DNA of 64,000 nucleotides from Nemopilema nomurai (lineage: Eukaryota; Cnidaria; Scyphozoa; Rhizostomeae; Rhizostomatidae). The notes below the pieces were generated by a model. That model was not told where the DNA came from and did not search any database. It saw nothing but the letters and a program-made list of their open reading frames with translations. A program made the position numbers and the translations under genes. The stretch covers positions 2,526,388 through 2,590,387 of the forward strand of contig ML133422.1 in assembly GCA_003864495.1 (NCBI GenBank), given 5' to 3'. Shown piece by piece: positions 25,001-52,800 of this stretch; positions within the stretch are counted from its first letter, which is position 1, and each line of letters starts with the position of its first letter.

Positions 25001-28000
25001 ATTTAGAGATTTGCCAAGAAATCGATAGAGTTTATGATGGTTTCGTTAACACTGATTTTGTTCCTATGAATGCCATCTACTTTCGATAACTCTGAAGTTA
25101 AGCTGGTAACGAGTGGAAATGGTTTTAGCGAAAACATTTTAGAAGCACTACCCTAAGAGTTACCAAAATTTTATGTGGCCCAGACAATATATTTTGGTCA
25201 AAAGCTGTAGTGTAGAAGTCTAAAGGTTGTAGAAGATGTTTACAGTCTTGTATAGAAGTGTTGAAATTCTTTCTTAGTTGAAAGCTCATAGGCAACAGGA
25301 TTTTTTACGAAGGATCATAGAGAGTGCGGAAAAACAACCGAACCGAGCGAGACTCGAACCCACGACCCCTAACTTTGTACGCCAAGTGCTCTAGCTATCG
25401 GGTCATGCTAATTTTCGTAGTTGCTGAATTTCTCACCCACTGTACCCTAGTTTTTCTGTCCTTCTTGCTTTGGGTTGTTTATTACTCTCTTCATTTGCAG
25501 TGCCAGGCGATCATAGAAAAGGCGGCGGAGGATGCGAAACAGCTGATAGATGACGTCGACCTTCACCTCATGATTCATGATGACTTTGGTTCGTTGTAAC
25601 CTCGTTTGTATAATGTTGCCTCGCTTTGGATCCTTGCATGATGGCTTGATGTATGTGGGCGCTGGTCAAATTATTCGCATATTGAAATACTTCTGTTTTC
25701 AGTAAGGGAGAGACTTCTGTTTTCAGTAAGGGAGAGACTTCTGTTTTCAGTAATTTAGAGAGCGACTAGTCCTTCGCGGGTTGCTTGTACAGTTGACCTG
25801 ACTATCAGATGCAACATTTATGCTGCAAATATTCCTTTTCCACTGCCACCTGATTTAGTATCAAAGATTGTAGCTAGATTTTATCACGCCAAACTCAACG
25901 GAATCCATTCTGTCTCATTGAAAATTGGTTTTCCGGATACAAAAGATCGTCAACTTTTGGCTTTCTTGCAAATAGTCAATGCCATTGCTGCTTGGTCACA
26001 GGTATTTTGAACAAAAAATTATTTTTCAGGAAAACGAGTTATGAAGAAAATAAAAACCAGGTAGGTTATTCATGTAGTTAACTTTCAGTATTAGCTTGTT
26101 AAGGAAATGATAATGAACTTTGTTGATTACAGTGACTATAAAGACTACCAATTATTCCTGTAGAAGTCTTTTCTATTTAGCGAGGTGCAAATGTTTGTTA
26201 TATTTTATGTATTGGACGTGTTCTGTATTGGCATCCGGTTAAACCGTATGCAAAATCATAGCTACAAAATAATACAAGGGATGTAATCTTTTAAAGTTGT
26301 AATTATGAGGTGTTAGTTCATTTGAGAATATCCTTTCCTTGTATTTTAGTCCAGATGCATTCATACAAGTTGCTCTGCAAATGGCCTTTTTCAAGGTATG
26401 GCAACCCCTTTCTATAAGTCTATGCTGTTTGTCATGCGACTTTTTTGCTCCCTGTGTATGCACATTCTAATACCTAGTTTGCAGCCCATTCAACCATTGA
26501 CATTTTCTTATCTTGCGGTAAAGAGAGCTTATTTGTTCTTTAGTTCGTCTTGAATAGGAGCTGCAAATATTCAATAGGCATTCTAATTATTAGGCCTCAC
26601 TCTCATTCGCCCGTGACGTCATCGTTTTCTGATTGGCTACTTTATCTGTTTGCAGGACACTGGTCATTGTTGCTTGACTTACGAAGCTGCTATGACCAGA
26701 CTGTATAGGTAATGCTCCCTGCTGTTACACTGTACTTGCATTGAATCTTGTGGAATTCTGTTGAACGCAGGAGGGTTGTGTGCAGAAATATTGGAGTTAT
26801 TTCTAAGGAAAATTTTTGACTTACACTAGAATTGCAGGTAAGCTACAATACCCCCTGCAGTTTTTACAAAGACATTGTTGATACACTGATGCCCCTGCTA
26901 ATGCCATGTGAAGGGTTGAGTGAAAACATCAATGATTTTTGAAGATGTAAATGTTTGTGTTCCCTAACCGTTGTAAGAACCGATTTGGATATATTTCACG
27001 CTCTTTAATTTGCAGAGATGGAAGGACGGAAACCGTTCGATCTTGCACCATGGATACAAAAAATTTTGTTGTTGCAATGAGTGACCCAGCAATATCGGTA
27101 TTCAGCATTGCTCTCTTCTCCTTTCTACTTTTCGTTCATCTTTTTGTACTTCATGGCCTAACATTTTAAAGGGAAATCTGCATTGTGATTATGACCATGA
27201 ATTTGTAAGAGAACAGCATAAGGCCTTTTATAATGAATCAGGTTAGATGGCTGAGTATCATGGTCCGGATTTTATACCCGTTTTGTACCAAGAACTGTTA
27301 GCATCAGCCCGGTTTTCATATGACTGGCATAGCTCTTCTTTTGTTATTGATCTCATTTTTTGTTGGTCGTCAAATCTTACTGTCTAGTCACGTGCCGTAA
27401 TTCCTTTTCAGCGAGAAGAAAGAGTCCGGCTTTTCCGAAAAGCAACCGATAACCATGTGAAATTGTACCGGCAGGCAATGACCGGACAAGGTAACTTTGC
27501 AAAGACCTCTCTTCACTAAGTATCAATATAAGATGTTTGGATTCCCGTCCGGAGGATCATCTTGCTAAGTTTTTTGCTACTGTCCAGGTTTTGAATTTTA
27601 GAAGTTTTTGCTGCAGCCGGGAAAAAGACTCCGGTCCAATGTTGTCGAGACATCCTATAGTGCCAACCCTGGTTTTTTGACGACGTTAAGGAAGGGCTGG
27701 AGGGATCTACAGTAAGCTTGAGCAGAAAAACACCCGAAAGGGCTGGGTAACGTCTGGTCCATTACCTGGAAGGATTAATTTTTTGAATGATTTTCAAATC
27801 ATTTAAACATCCTGTTCTTAGAAAACACTATTATTCGCGTTTGCTTTTCTAGGAATCGATCGCCATTTGTTCTGTTTATACGTCGTGTCCAAGTACCTAG
27901 AAGTCGAGGTGCCATTTTTACAAAAGGTAATATGATGGCATTAACCCTTCCCCCTACTTTTAGTTCTTTCTGTTGTTGCCATGTCATACCATGCCACAAT

Positions 28001-29672
28001 TCTTTGGTTTTAGATGTGTCTATTAGCTCGGTTTTTTTAATCATTAGTTAATGAATCTGTTACAGAATATTATGTTAGGCATAATGTTGTGTTCCTTTGC
28101 TTTGATCCTTTAAATTAAAACTTTATGTACTGCTATTTATGTAGGTTTTACCTTTCTTCATTTGTGAAATGAGTGCTTCATATTTCTCTTCCATCGATTG
28201 TAGTCTCTAACGGTTGTTTGAAATTTCAGGTCCTTAGTGAGCCATGGAGACTTTCCACAAGTCAGGTTAGTTCAAAATTTCGTTTTCTAGCGCACCTGTA
28301 AAGCAATGTTTTGCTATAACGAAACGAAGAAAAACTGCGGCAATAAACACGAGGGACTATTTATAAGATAATATTCAAAGGTATAAGTAAATGCGCTTGG
28401 GGTATCAGTCAGTAGCAATATTCGAGTGCGTAGGTTGGATTCAAAAGGGTTGTACTGAGTAAGCATCCTTGCGGTACACTTCTACTGATGGCAGCAGTTA
28501 ATTTAAAAAAATGAATGTTAGAACTACGAAATGGCCTAATTGAATGTATTATCTGTTGTAGACTCCATGTGGGCAATCTGCACGCGTCGACTTTAATAAA
28601 AGAACCGATCTACGATTGGCCGGTGGTGGTTTTGGTCCGGTGAGTCTTGTCCGGTTCGCTACATTAATTCACGTGATAGCCGCATCGAGTTAGTATATAT
28701 GCCTCTTTACAGCATTGATCTTCTCTCCATTTCCATTTTTAATTCTGCTCCATAATGACGGTAGGGTGATGTATAACAGTTAAAGTTTGTCCATTGTTGG
28801 GGAAAGGGCCTTTAGGGGCTCATTTTAATGGACTAACGCATTTATATGGCCCTATTTTCCTGGCTACCTTTTACCCACCTGGTATATCGGAGACCGGAAT
28901 CGAAGTGGAACCGGACTCAGAATCATTGGCATATTGATCGAGCGCCATAACTGTGGATAGGCCGATTAATACATTTCCTAAAACCAAGCACAATGTCTCG
29001 TCAAGACCGTTAATAATCCGTTGTGATCAACTACCATTTCCTTAATATTCACATGCAATCTTGGGTTAGTTGTGGTGCACTGACCTGGCAGTGAGAGGCT
29101 TTATAGAAAGAGTTTCTTTTAGGCTGAATAGTAAATTTGTCTCATGATTCATGACATGCTTTCATTAGGTTGATGACAAGGGGTATGGTGTCTCCTATGT
29201 CATTTGTGGAGAAGACCTGATCTCGTTTCACATCTCCTGCAAGAAATCCTGCTCATTGACCGTAAGTAGTCGACTTCGCTCGTAGATTCCGCAACTTCTA
29301 TCGTTATGTTAGCAACTCAATAAACCTTGTCACCGTACCTCAGATTCCTTAATCAACATCCAGATTCGATTAATTGATTAGTTCAGATCTGATGTCAGCC
29401 CTAGTTTCTTGTAATGAGCTTGACGGATCGCAATCTCCAAACATGGAATCCAGGGGCGATGTTCCTTCCAGTATCCAATGAAACCTGTTTTCTGCACTCT
29501 GCAATCCGTTTTTCGATTTTCAATCTACGTTTATTCTAAACAATCTAAAAGACCACAAGAACCCAAATCTTGTTTTGATTTATTGAAGATTCACTTTTAG
29601 GATGCCAAAAAGTTCAGTTGCTACATCAAAGAATCAATGCATGAAATCAAAGACCTCATGGAGATTGAGTGA
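16059..29672 (+). CDS. CPT1: Carnitine O-palmitoyltransferase 1, complete spliced gene
   Basis: The enzyme transfers long-chain acyl groups from CoA to carnitine at the outer mitochondrial membrane, the controlled entry step of fatty-acid oxidation. 28 exons join in frame to 769 residues (human CPT1A 773): 16059-16336, 17361-17504, 17925-17955, 18532-18633, 18905-18979, 19409-19471, 20204-20281, 20581-20688, 20816-20900, 21277-21391, 22091-22174, 22598-22673, 22902-22952, 23282-23389, 23763-23788, 24158-24223, 24737-24824, 25501-25588, 26030-26060, 26350-26395, 26656-26708, 27016-27097, 27412-27490, 27853-27926, 28230-28265, 28562-28639, 29169-29261, 29601-29672. Seen: GVYPASP before membrane segment 1 (about 58-73), segment 2 (about 101-126), DWWE, and catalytic His473 in NTEHSWADAP, the same number as in rat CPT1A. 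E3 of the malonyl-CoA-sensing N terminus is kept, but residue 5 is Arg, not His. Splice sites read GT-AG throughout. An AATAAA lies near 30473. Intron repeats are listed separately. Confidence 0.95.
23161..23248. repeat. (CCTGA)n pentanucleotide microsatellite
   Basis: A run of CCTGA units, with a few CCCGA and CCCTGA variants, fills most of this stretch of CPT1 intron 13, just upstream of exon 14. It is a simple tandem repeat with no coding potential. Confidence 0.9.
25322..25412 (-). mobile_element. Antisense tRNA-derived SINE head
   Basis: On the minus strand this reads as a tRNA-like sequence with an A-box-like TAGCTAGAGCAC and a B box GGGTTCGAGTC. It lies in CPT1 intron 17, opposite to the gene. 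It differs from the SINE near 14900 in both boxes and spacing, so it appears to be another family or an old copy. I could not define its ends. Confidence 0.5.
25689..25759 (+). repeat. 24-bp tandem repeat carrying acceptor-like motifs
   Basis: Two full copies and one partial copy of a 24-bp unit (ACTTCTGTTTTCAGTAAGGG plus GAGA) lie in CPT1 intron 18. Each unit contains TTCTGTTTTCAG, a good match to a 3' splice site, so the intron holds three decoy acceptors upstream of the real 31-nt exon 19 at 26030. Confidence 0.85.
28393..28510 (+). repeat. Dispersed repeat, copy 1 (CPT1 intron 25)
   Basis: This segment matches 29845-29960 at roughly three quarters of positions by eye. Shared anchors include GAGTGCGT/AAGTGCGT, ATTCAAAAG, AAGTAAGCATCC and ACACTTCTAC. 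I see no terminal inverted repeat or polymerase III box. Confidence 0.5.
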
Positions 29673-29844
29673 GCAAGTATTATCACTGCCACCAAGTTCT
29701 GTGCGTGGGATCCATACTGTTTGACTTCTTTTATCGTAGAAGTAATAATCGTATTTATTTTGCTTTTTCTCTGTGCTTATTGATGGTCTGTGACCCCAAC
29801 TCTGCCCAAGATTTTAGTGTTCACAAGCTTTAGCGAATCTGCTT

Positions 29845-29960
29845 TGGGCATTGGTCTGTACCAAGATTGAAGTGCGTTTGTTGATTCAAAAGTATTGCGC
29901 AAGTAAGCATCCATGATGCACACTTCTACAGACAGCATAAGATCATTTGAAATTATACTC
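29845..29960 (+). repeat. Dispersed repeat, copy 2 (3' of CPT1)
   Basis: Diverged partner of the segment at 28393-28510, in the same orientation, lying just past the CPT1 stop codon and so probably in its 3' UTR. Confidence 0.5.
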
Positions 29961-30939
29961 TGTGGTAGTTGTTAGTCTGAGACACCAACCTATTCCAAGT
30001 TCTTTGATTGCTTGGCAGGAAAAGGGCTAATTTATAAATTCAACAATGCAGACACACACAAAGTAATCTTAAAGCCCCCACCCCACTCCACCGTGTCAAT
30101 GATAGTTGATGTAAAGCAAAGTAGGAGAATGCTTTTAGAAGTTTATTTAACCTTATGATCCTCTCGCCCTTTACTTTTCCAAACACTTTGCCAAAATTAA
30201 AAGTACTAGTGATTAGCTTTAGCTAGTGTGAGTTGGTTACAAGCTCTGTAGCCCGTCTTGCTTCTTAAACGAAATTGGAAATGATTCAATCCATCTTAAG
30301 CCTAAGCGATATCTGAACAAAGCAATAATCACCAATGTTATGGAAAGAACAACGGTTTCACAACTCACCGATAATTGACTGCTTTTGCCACAGATGTTTC
30401 TCAAATAAGAATTTTTCAAATTTTTGAAAAGCTGACATCACTAAAAGAAGTCGGCATCTAGGTTATGTTTCCAATAAATCGTAGCTAATGAGGAGCTGCT
30501 CTGTCCACGTAATCTTTGAATCGATACTGCAACTTTCTCAATAAAGCGAAAAGTCTGCTTCAACTTTTTAAAAATGTGGATTTTCCATGGAACACCTTCA
30601 AATCATCCTCCTTATTTTTTTGCTGATCTTGTACCGGGTGGTCTTGCTTCTTTAATTTAAATATATTATCATTGTTTTTAAAACTCTTATGAGTCACTTA
30701 TTGTACTTTGCGAGGTTTGAGAGTAAAGCCTATTTTAAGTTTACGCGAGTTACTATTATCGATGTTCAGAAATTTATTTCTTAAATTCTTTCTTGGTTTG
30801 CGTAGCAGATTCTGTTGTTCATTTGACTTTCGTTGTTTGAGTATTGACTACTTTTTTGTTAGATTTTAATTGTGATTTGATAGAGCTGACAGTTTCTGTA
30901 GTTGTTTATGAAAAATTACAATATTTTTAGCCTCACCAT

Positions 30940-31042
30940 CCCTCACCTAACACCCCCCTTACCCAACACCCCTTACCCAACATCCCCCCTCACCCAACAA
31001 CCCCCTCACCCAACATCCTCCTCACCCTGCACACACCCCCTG
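30940..31042. repeat. C-rich CACCCAACA-type minisatellite
   Basis: About six degenerate units of roughly 15 bases, of the form CCCCTCACCCAACAT, occur in a row. The minus strand is G-rich with repeated GGGTGAGGGGG tracts, so it could form G-quadruplex structures. It lies between CPT1 and COPA. Confidence 0.8.
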
Positions 31043-32039
31043 GTCTGAACCCTCATGTCGTCGGGAAATGGCGGAGCAACTATTGTTGAATTATAGCAAA
31101 GCTGGCCTTTGTTCATAGAGTCAATTGCTTTATGCTTGCGAAAACTGTATGTCTTTACAGTTTAGGCGACCTTTTGTGCTCACAAAAATACATTATTGAT
31201 TCACTGATATAGACTTGATTCACTGATTATGATTTCATGTGATTATAAGTGATTGTCACCATGCTTCGAAACAACAACCTTTCAATGCATCCTTTCAATT
31301 CGACTTGTGCAGCCTTTGCCTTTTTGACGAGTTTTCTTTTTGATATTCAAGTTAGCTTTTAGTCGAATTATTGCCATCGGTAATTTTTCTTTGGCTTTTT
31401 AGTACTGACCAACACATGTATGTCAACTGCAAGTATTTAGACCCCTAGACTATTCGGTATTAAATATTTTCGATACTATCAGTGTTTTTTCTATCTTTCT
31501 CAAACACTACCAGTGCCAAAAAGAATTTCGCGGCTGTTCGATTTTTGTACATTTTTGACAAGACCCGTTCCAGAAGAAACCAGTTTCATTGAAAATTCCA
31601 GTATCAAAAATTCATTCAATCTTGAAGTGCTCATATGAAAATCACTTCGCTGAAATCACCCGCTGAAAATCTGAATTTTCTCGATGCAGTGTTTCCCTAC
31701 TTGTCAAAATACCAGCCAGCTCAACTTCGCGGGGGAAAAGTCGACCTTCACATCTTTATTTTGAAATTGAAAAAGGGCTTAGGTAAATTTTGAAGAGAAC
31801 TAATTCTATGAATATCTCTCAAAGTGTCCAGTTGAAAATGGCCTGTTGGATTGAAAAAGTAATTTGGTGGGGCATAATTTTAGGTACTAGCTAAGGTTTT
31901 TAGGCTAAACAAGGTTTGCTCAAGTTTATCGAACCACCAGTTACCAACTTCGATTCCCCCCTACTGAAACCATATTCTGCAACACCAACAAAACAACACT
32001 CGAAAACTTGTGCCAATTTTCAGAACGAGGATGGTATTT

Positions 32040-32166
32040 GACAACGAGGGTAGGTTCCATTCCTCTGCGGAAGACGGACTGACGTGGCGGCCATGATGTG
32101 GTGAAATTGCTTTGGTCGCTTTCAATTTGACATTGTTATTGGTTTACGACAAGAGTATCCAGTGCC
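32040..32166 (+). promoter_or_regulatory. COPA proximal promoter / 5' leader with UPRE-like site and tiny uORF
   Basis: The motif TGACGTGG at about 32080-32087 matches the core bound by XBP1 and ATF6 in genes of the unfolded protein response, to which many COPI genes belong in other animals. An inverted CCAAT (ATTGG) lies about 50 bases further on. A four-codon reading frame (ATG ATG TGG TGA) at 32093-32104 precedes the COPA start. If transcription begins upstream of it, it would be an upstream ORF. The transcription start itself cannot be seen. Confidence 0.35.
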
Positions 32167-48534
<16,368 letters not shown>

Positions 48535-49876
48535 TTCATTATACAACACTGCTTACTGGCCCTAAAAGGGGTTTCAAACAGGGTAGTGACTGTTGAAAAG
48601 AACGGTTAATCCTGTCATCTGTTAATTGGTCATTTGAATCTTATAGAATTATAATTAGGAATAGGTAAATAGTTCGCTGTTCTCTGTTGTAGCCAGCTGT
48701 GAGAACATTATCGAATCACTTTCACGCTATATCGAGTTACTTTTGTTACAGTATCTCTTGTTATCATCCTTCACCCTTAAACATATGTGAATCTCAGAGC
48801 ATGTTTTCAAGACTTGAAAAGTGTAATACTTCTACCAACAAGATGATTTGCAATGAAGCAAATACTTAGAAATATTTTACCAGAGAAAACAATTTTGCAT
48901 TTGCAAGTAAATTTTGCGATACCCAAGACACGATTTGTCTGTTGTTATATGTCATATATTTGTGATTCTGCTTTTGATTTTACGACGTGTGAGTTCTTCA
49001 GCGTTTTGTGATGAACCTCTGTTAGCTGGCAATCATCTTTCTTTTTGTTTTCATTCATTCGTCTTCGGATTTGTCAAGGAATTTCTTCTGAATAATTTCC
49101 CCTAAATTTAGTCGTCATCACGGAATCTTCCCACGTGATCCAAAAATGAGAACTGGGATGTCCTGCGGGATGTCCTGCGTGACAAATTTCACATTATGGA
49201 TCCGAGCATTGTTGAATCCAGTGTAATTTAGAATCGGAGATGCTACATACATCAACTTTGACAGTAGTTTAGTCTTTGGTGCTGACTTTGACACAGTTGA
49301 GGTTTTGCCTCCAATCGCACAGGAATTTGCTTTTTCCGGACGGAAAATAGACCGGACAACTCAAATCTTTCCTATCATGTAATCGTGTTTTCCGGGGTCT
49401 TCCATTGGAACGAACGCCTTCCATTCAACCTTGAATTATGGTCATTACTTTGCTTGTGACAGTCCAACTCTCCTAGAAATATCAGAGCTTTTCTGAATCC
49501 AAATTAATGTATCAGGTAGATGCCCATGACATAGACTTTACTCAATTCTGGTAAATTTAAATTAAATCAAAATAATTTATTGATATCTGAAAAAGGCTTA
49601 TTCTAATGCTGTTGGAAGTTCCTTTCGGTCAACCGATGCTTGAATTAAATGTCTTCAATCAGGGGGATACAAACTGTGAACAATGAACAATTCTTACATC
49701 ACCCTTACCTCAGCGGTTTGGCTAACGTTTGGGTTTATGAATAATGTCTAGAAGCGTCTTTTTCACAAGATTCCTTGTTTTATAAGACGGTTTTTTCGCA
49801 CTGAAGTCGCTCTCATTTTCTTGCCAAGCTCAGTTCCAGACCACTTTGATATTGCGCCCCGTTTCACCTTTTCAAC
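48535..49876. other. COPA-STRAP intergenic region
   Basis: It contains the COPA 3' UTR and the STRAP promoter. I saw no additional gene, RNA or mobile element. The last 60 bases before the STRAP start are less AT-rich, without a TATA box. Confidence 0.55.
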
Positions 49877-52800
49877 ATGGCTGCCGTCAGACAAGTACCT
49901 CTAGTTTGTGGGGGGCACGAAAGGCCCGTCGTAGACCTGAAATTCTCTGGTATTACAGAAAAGGGCTCGTATATGATTAGTGCATCTAAAGGTATTTTAT
50001 ATTAAGTTTTATTTTCTTTCCTTGGCTCATGAATTTGTTGAATTGGTGTCACTCTTTTGTGCGGCCTAATTTTTTTTGTAGATGAAAGTTACACCATTTT
50101 TTATCAAAGTCATATCCTTATGAGATTTATGCAAAATATTTGTGCTGGTAGCCGCAGCGAAATGATATAGGATGGTTATTGTCATTTAATTTCATTAAAA
50201 CATTAATTGGGCGAAACAGTTTCTACTTGTATTTATTTTTGTTTTCTTGTATTGTGAATGATGTCTTGTATTGTGAAAAATTCTTAAGAATAAATGGATC
50301 ATTCTTGACTAGGATAGAGATTCTATTTTTCCCTTTATATTATGACAGCATCAATTTTTACAAGAATTTTCTGAAATTAGTTTTTTATATTCTAATTTGA
50401 TTTGTTCTGTACAAACAGGTCTTTAAACAGCTTAGATCTAGAAAGACTTAGGAGTAATCTTTGCTATAAACTGGCCCATTAAAAGTATGTCAGAACTTTT
50501 AGTTAGTTATACAAAAAATAGACTAGTAAATTATAACAATTTTTATCTGCCACTCTAAAATCCATTCACTTGATATTTTAGTTGCCTTCAGGGCTTTTAC
50601 TAGACCCAGCATTTTTATTTTGCTGAATTATTCAGCATGCTACACGTAAATGCCCAATAGAAAAATTTTTGTTTATTGGTTAAGATGTATGCTTGAAATG
50701 TAAACAGATTCAGTGTTTCAAATAATTTATAGAAGTTCCAATACTTGAACATTTGTTTCAGCCCTAAACATTAAAAGTAATCCATAAGACTTTACCTTCT
50801 CACTTAAGTACTTTTTAAACAATCAATAAAACATCTTTTATCTTAAGACTGTAGACTTCTTATGAAACTTTTCTGGAAATTTTTCTATTTTGTGTGTGCC
50901 ATATTTTTGCATTGCAAATTTGTGCTTTGTGATAGAAGTTGTGTTGCAAAGATTGCTTCAAATGGCATACACTAAATTTATCACATTTTCATGTCTTCAA
51001 GTATCACATCATGTGCTTCTTAGTGGATGTACTTAACCTTTGATAATTCAGTATGATATTCTAAACTTTTTATCTGCATGTCTCATACTTATTGCTTTTT
51101 TGATAATTTCTACAGTTTTTACTCTATGTTGCAACTAAAAATTCAAATATTGAAATTTGAAATAATGGATGGATTTGTGGCTAATTAGTTGTCCCTTTAA
51201 AATCATGCACTTTATTTAAAATTTGTTCAAGGGGAAAGGTATTTTGAAAGTACTGTAAAAACCAGCATATAAGCTGCAAAGACCTTACAGCCTTGGACGA
51301 TCATACTCCAAAACTGCTGGCCTTAAATCCTACTCTTGAACCACCAACCTTCAAAGCTTTCACAGTTTTGTAGTGGTGCTCTAGGTCTTTTTGTATTTCA
51401 TGCAACACTAGATTTTGCAAATTTTTTCATTTTTTATTTTTAAAGAGATATCTTTTAGTCTAAGTTAAATTTCTATCTTTTCAGCTTTCCTTGGTCTTCT
51501 GCTTATGTTCCCTTTTGTGTCCTTAGTTGCTCCACAAGCTAGGATATATTGTCACAATGTAATCAGATGAAGGGAACTTTTGTTTATTAAAGTTTTTGGC
51601 TGTAACTTTGTCTTTGTATGTTTGTAAAAGACAACCAGGTATAATTACACCAATCATTATTTGTGAACTTTTTTTGAAAAAATCTTTTGGGACTGTCATT
51701 GTCCCATAGTTCTAGTCCCATCCACATCTGTCAACAGAAAAAAATATAATGAATGCTATTTTTCTCCAATTCTTTACTTATTTAGATGGTAAGCCAATGC
51801 TAAGAAAAGGTGAGACTGGAGACTGGATAGGAACATTTGAGGGACACAAGGGTGCAGTGTGGGGTGCCACAATCAATAAAGATGCCACATTGGCAGCAAC
51901 GGGGGCCGCTGACTTTTCAGCGTAAGTCAAGAATCTTTGCTTTACATGAAGTTGGAACTAAGGAGTTGGAAAATTGGCAAATACTGAAGATTTGAGAAAA
52001 CCAAGATCAAACAAATAAAAATCTGTGACAAAGGCAATTGAAAATGTTTTTGGACAAAGTTCGCATTGGTTTTCTGTAACTGGCCTGTGGAAACCACAGC
52101 TCTAGTTTAGAAATGGGAAATCTTAGCATTTTTCTCTAATTGTAATTCCCTTGTCTGAATGAACCAACAGAAGTTTGAAACATATTTGTTCAGTATTCAC
52201 TATCCTAAAGTTAACTTAATTTTGTCACACATTTCATCAGTTTTGAAAAGTAGGGTTTTTCTTGTCAACAAAGTTGTAAGGGAAAGTTGAATATTTATAT
52301 CTACAAGACTATTTGGCTAACACTAGTTTCAAGTCAGTTAAATTTTACTTAAGTGGGCATTGAACAGTAGACGTTTATAGCCTGGAAGTTTTAGTGGTCG
52401 AAATGGTGTCTTTTGGGCCTTGAGTTTTTACATCCTTGAGTACCAAAAGCAAGCTTTATATGATCCGGCTATTTTGAAGATGATCAGAGCTAGAATGGCT
52501 TTGTTTTTAGAGCCGTTTTCAATGAACTGTAGTTAATTGATATTCAATAACCTGAAATTGTTTGGCTTAACGGCTGAGGAACAAAAATACCTGCAATTCT
52601 TAAGGTATTCCAGCAAAACTGTTTTTGAATGACATATTTGCATTTCAAGAACATAGAGGATCAAGTTCCATAAAATGGGATTAAGTTATATGGAAGATTG
52701 GCTCTTTAATGTCATCGCCATATTTCGTGGATCATCGACAATACAAAGGTCGCGTTTCGCACAATTCAGTTCGAATTATCAAGAAGTGCTTTTTTATGCT

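Larger units (their letters stand above)
29673..32166. other. CPT1-COPA intergenic region
   Basis: No gene was found. It holds the probable CPT1 3' UTR (AATAAA near 30473), the second copy of a dispersed repeat (29845-29960), a C-rich tandem repeat (30940-31042), and the COPA promoter region at its end. Confidence 0.6.
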
